Assembly: GCA_041674625.1 (NCBI GenBank)
Contig: JBAYVI010000150.1
Coordinates: 1 to 7,670 of the forward strand
From: BRH-c32 sp041674625
GTDB lineage: Bacteria; Bacteroidota; Ignavibacteria; Ignavibacteriales; Melioribacteraceae
Reading direction: 5' to 3'
Length of the DNA: 7,670 bases
The notes under the pieces are model-generated. The model did no database searches and was not told the origin of the DNA. It saw nothing but the letters and a program-made list of their open reading frames with translations. Positions 7,012 through 7,670 of this stretch are shown here, piece by piece (the first letter of the stretch is position 1; every line of letters starts with the position of its first letter). A program made the translations under genes and the position numbers.

Positions 7012-7670
7012 CTAATATTTAATTATTATATCTGCAGGAAATTTATCTATATGAATTGAATTTTCATTAAAATTATTTGATTCTATTCCATTTACCAAGA
7101 AAGCAGAGGGCAGTTTTTTATCATTAAAATTTTTAATTATTATTCCCCCATTTGGTTTTTTCATCTCTCCCCAAATCTTGAATTTATATTCACTACCTGA
7201 CTTTTTTACCGAATAAGAAAGAGTTCCATAATTATTATACAAATTTTCTATCGAAATTCCTTTATCATAATCGATCCAATCTTTTTTTAATCCAGCACCA
7301 ATCACTAAAGATGAATCATATTCATTTTCGTAAATGAATAATGCACGAGCGGCATTAATAAAATCAGACCCCACCCAAGTATGTGGCATATCACCAATGA
7401 ATCGAGGTGTTCGATAATCTTTCCATACCACTTCTGCCCAATGATTCCAGCCATCAGGTCGCTGTGCTTTCAAAAAATAATCGATTAAATGATGTGCTCT
7501 ATCGGGCTGATCAAGAAAAATAAATGATCCAATAGCCCTAACTTCATAAGGTGTATATGCTTCCCAATCGGTTTCCGGTTTTTCTCTTTCTAAGAAAAAA
7601 TCATAATATTTATTAAATGTATTAAAAATCTGCGGCTTTGGAAGATTATGAAATTCATTTACAGGATATA
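7012..7670 (-). CDS. C-terminal part of a glycosidase-like (alpha/alpha)-barrel protein (5' end outside window)
   Basis: The frame is open from the TAG at 7012-7014 to the window edge, about 218 codons, so the start lies outside. A TTG at 7473 is only an internal leucine codon (YFLKAQRPDG), not a start. The visible part begins with helical repeats (IFNTFNKYYDFFLERE, EVRAIGSFIFLDQPDRAHHLIDYF), then RPDGWNHWAEVVW, then GDMPHTWVGSDFINAARALF. It ends in a beta-rich tail (from about KGISIENLYNNYG to IIIKY). This resembles the C-terminal half of six-hairpin glycosidase-fold proteins often annotated as F5/8 type C or discoidin-containing. I recognise the pattern but cannot name a GH family. No T9SS sorting domain is present, so a periplasmic location is plausible. 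It abuts the glucanase gene by 6 nt and is almost certainly cotranscribed. Confidence 0.8.
   Translation of the reverse strand, partial: YPVNEFHNLPKPQIFNTFNKYYDFFLEREKPETDWEAYTPYEVRAIGSFIFLDQPDRAHHLIDYFLKAQRPDGWNHWAEVVWKDYRTPRFIGDMPHTWVGSDFINAARALFIYENEYDSSLVIGAGLKKDWIDYDKGISIENLYNNYGTLSYSVKKSGSEYKFKIWGEMKKPNGGIIIKNFNDKKLPSAFLVNGIESNNFNENSIHIDKFPADIIIKY

Noticed and set aside
7471..7473. TTG at 7473 as the start of a 153-residue protein.
   Set aside because: The frame continues open to the window edge with family-like helical sequence before it, so this is an internal leucine of a larger truncated gene.
1..7670. CRISPR arrays, tRNA or rRNA genes, insertion sequences or a defence system.
   Set aside because: I saw no direct-repeat array, no cloverleaf or rRNA signature, no transposase frame and no nuclease or toxin genes; coding density is fully explained by seven metabolic and regulatory genes.

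Overview
The window is AT-rich and compact, and every gene I can support lies on the minus strand. The best taxonomic clue is the C-terminus of the large secreted enzyme at 5050-7005. It carries a type IX secretion (T9SS) sorting domain with the NYPNPFNP signature, which is common in the Bacteroidota/Chlorobi/Ignavibacteria part of the FCB group. The TetR gene also has a Bacteroidota-style promoter candidate (TTG, 20 nt, TAnnTTTG). An Ignavibacteriota-like chromosome is my best guess, but the sequence does not prove it.

In the direction of transcription (right to left), the window opens with the 3' part of a protein resembling (alpha/alpha)6-barrel glycosidases (7012-7670, cut by the window edge). 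Six bases later comes a secreted PF10091/GH144-type enzyme, a predicted beta-1,2-glucanase (5050-7005). After a 131-nt gap follows a complete carbohydrate ABC importer: binding lipoprotein (3647-4918), two inner-membrane permeases (2765-3646 and 1951-2772) and a MalK/UgpC-type ATPase (846-1946). These four genes abut, overlap or lie 4 nt apart. A TetR-family regulator (177-776) closes the run, with its own promoter and palindromic operator candidates in the 69-nt gap before it. A bulged intrinsic terminator candidate (105-158) ends the transcript. I see no feature in bases 1-104.

Working model (inference): the T9SS-exported enzyme cuts an extracellular glucan, plausibly beta-1,2-glucan, into oligosaccharides. 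The upstream protein may trim them, and the ABC system imports them. No SusC/SusD pair, LacI/AraC-type sugar regulator or phosphorylase is visible in the window. The regulator instead resembles Bacillus FadR (fatty-acyl-CoA-responsive TetR), and the palindrome before it matches the FadR box as I remember it at 16 of 18 positions. The regulator may therefore answer to fatty-acid status rather than sugar. That mismatch and the candidate glucan locus are the two points most worth following.
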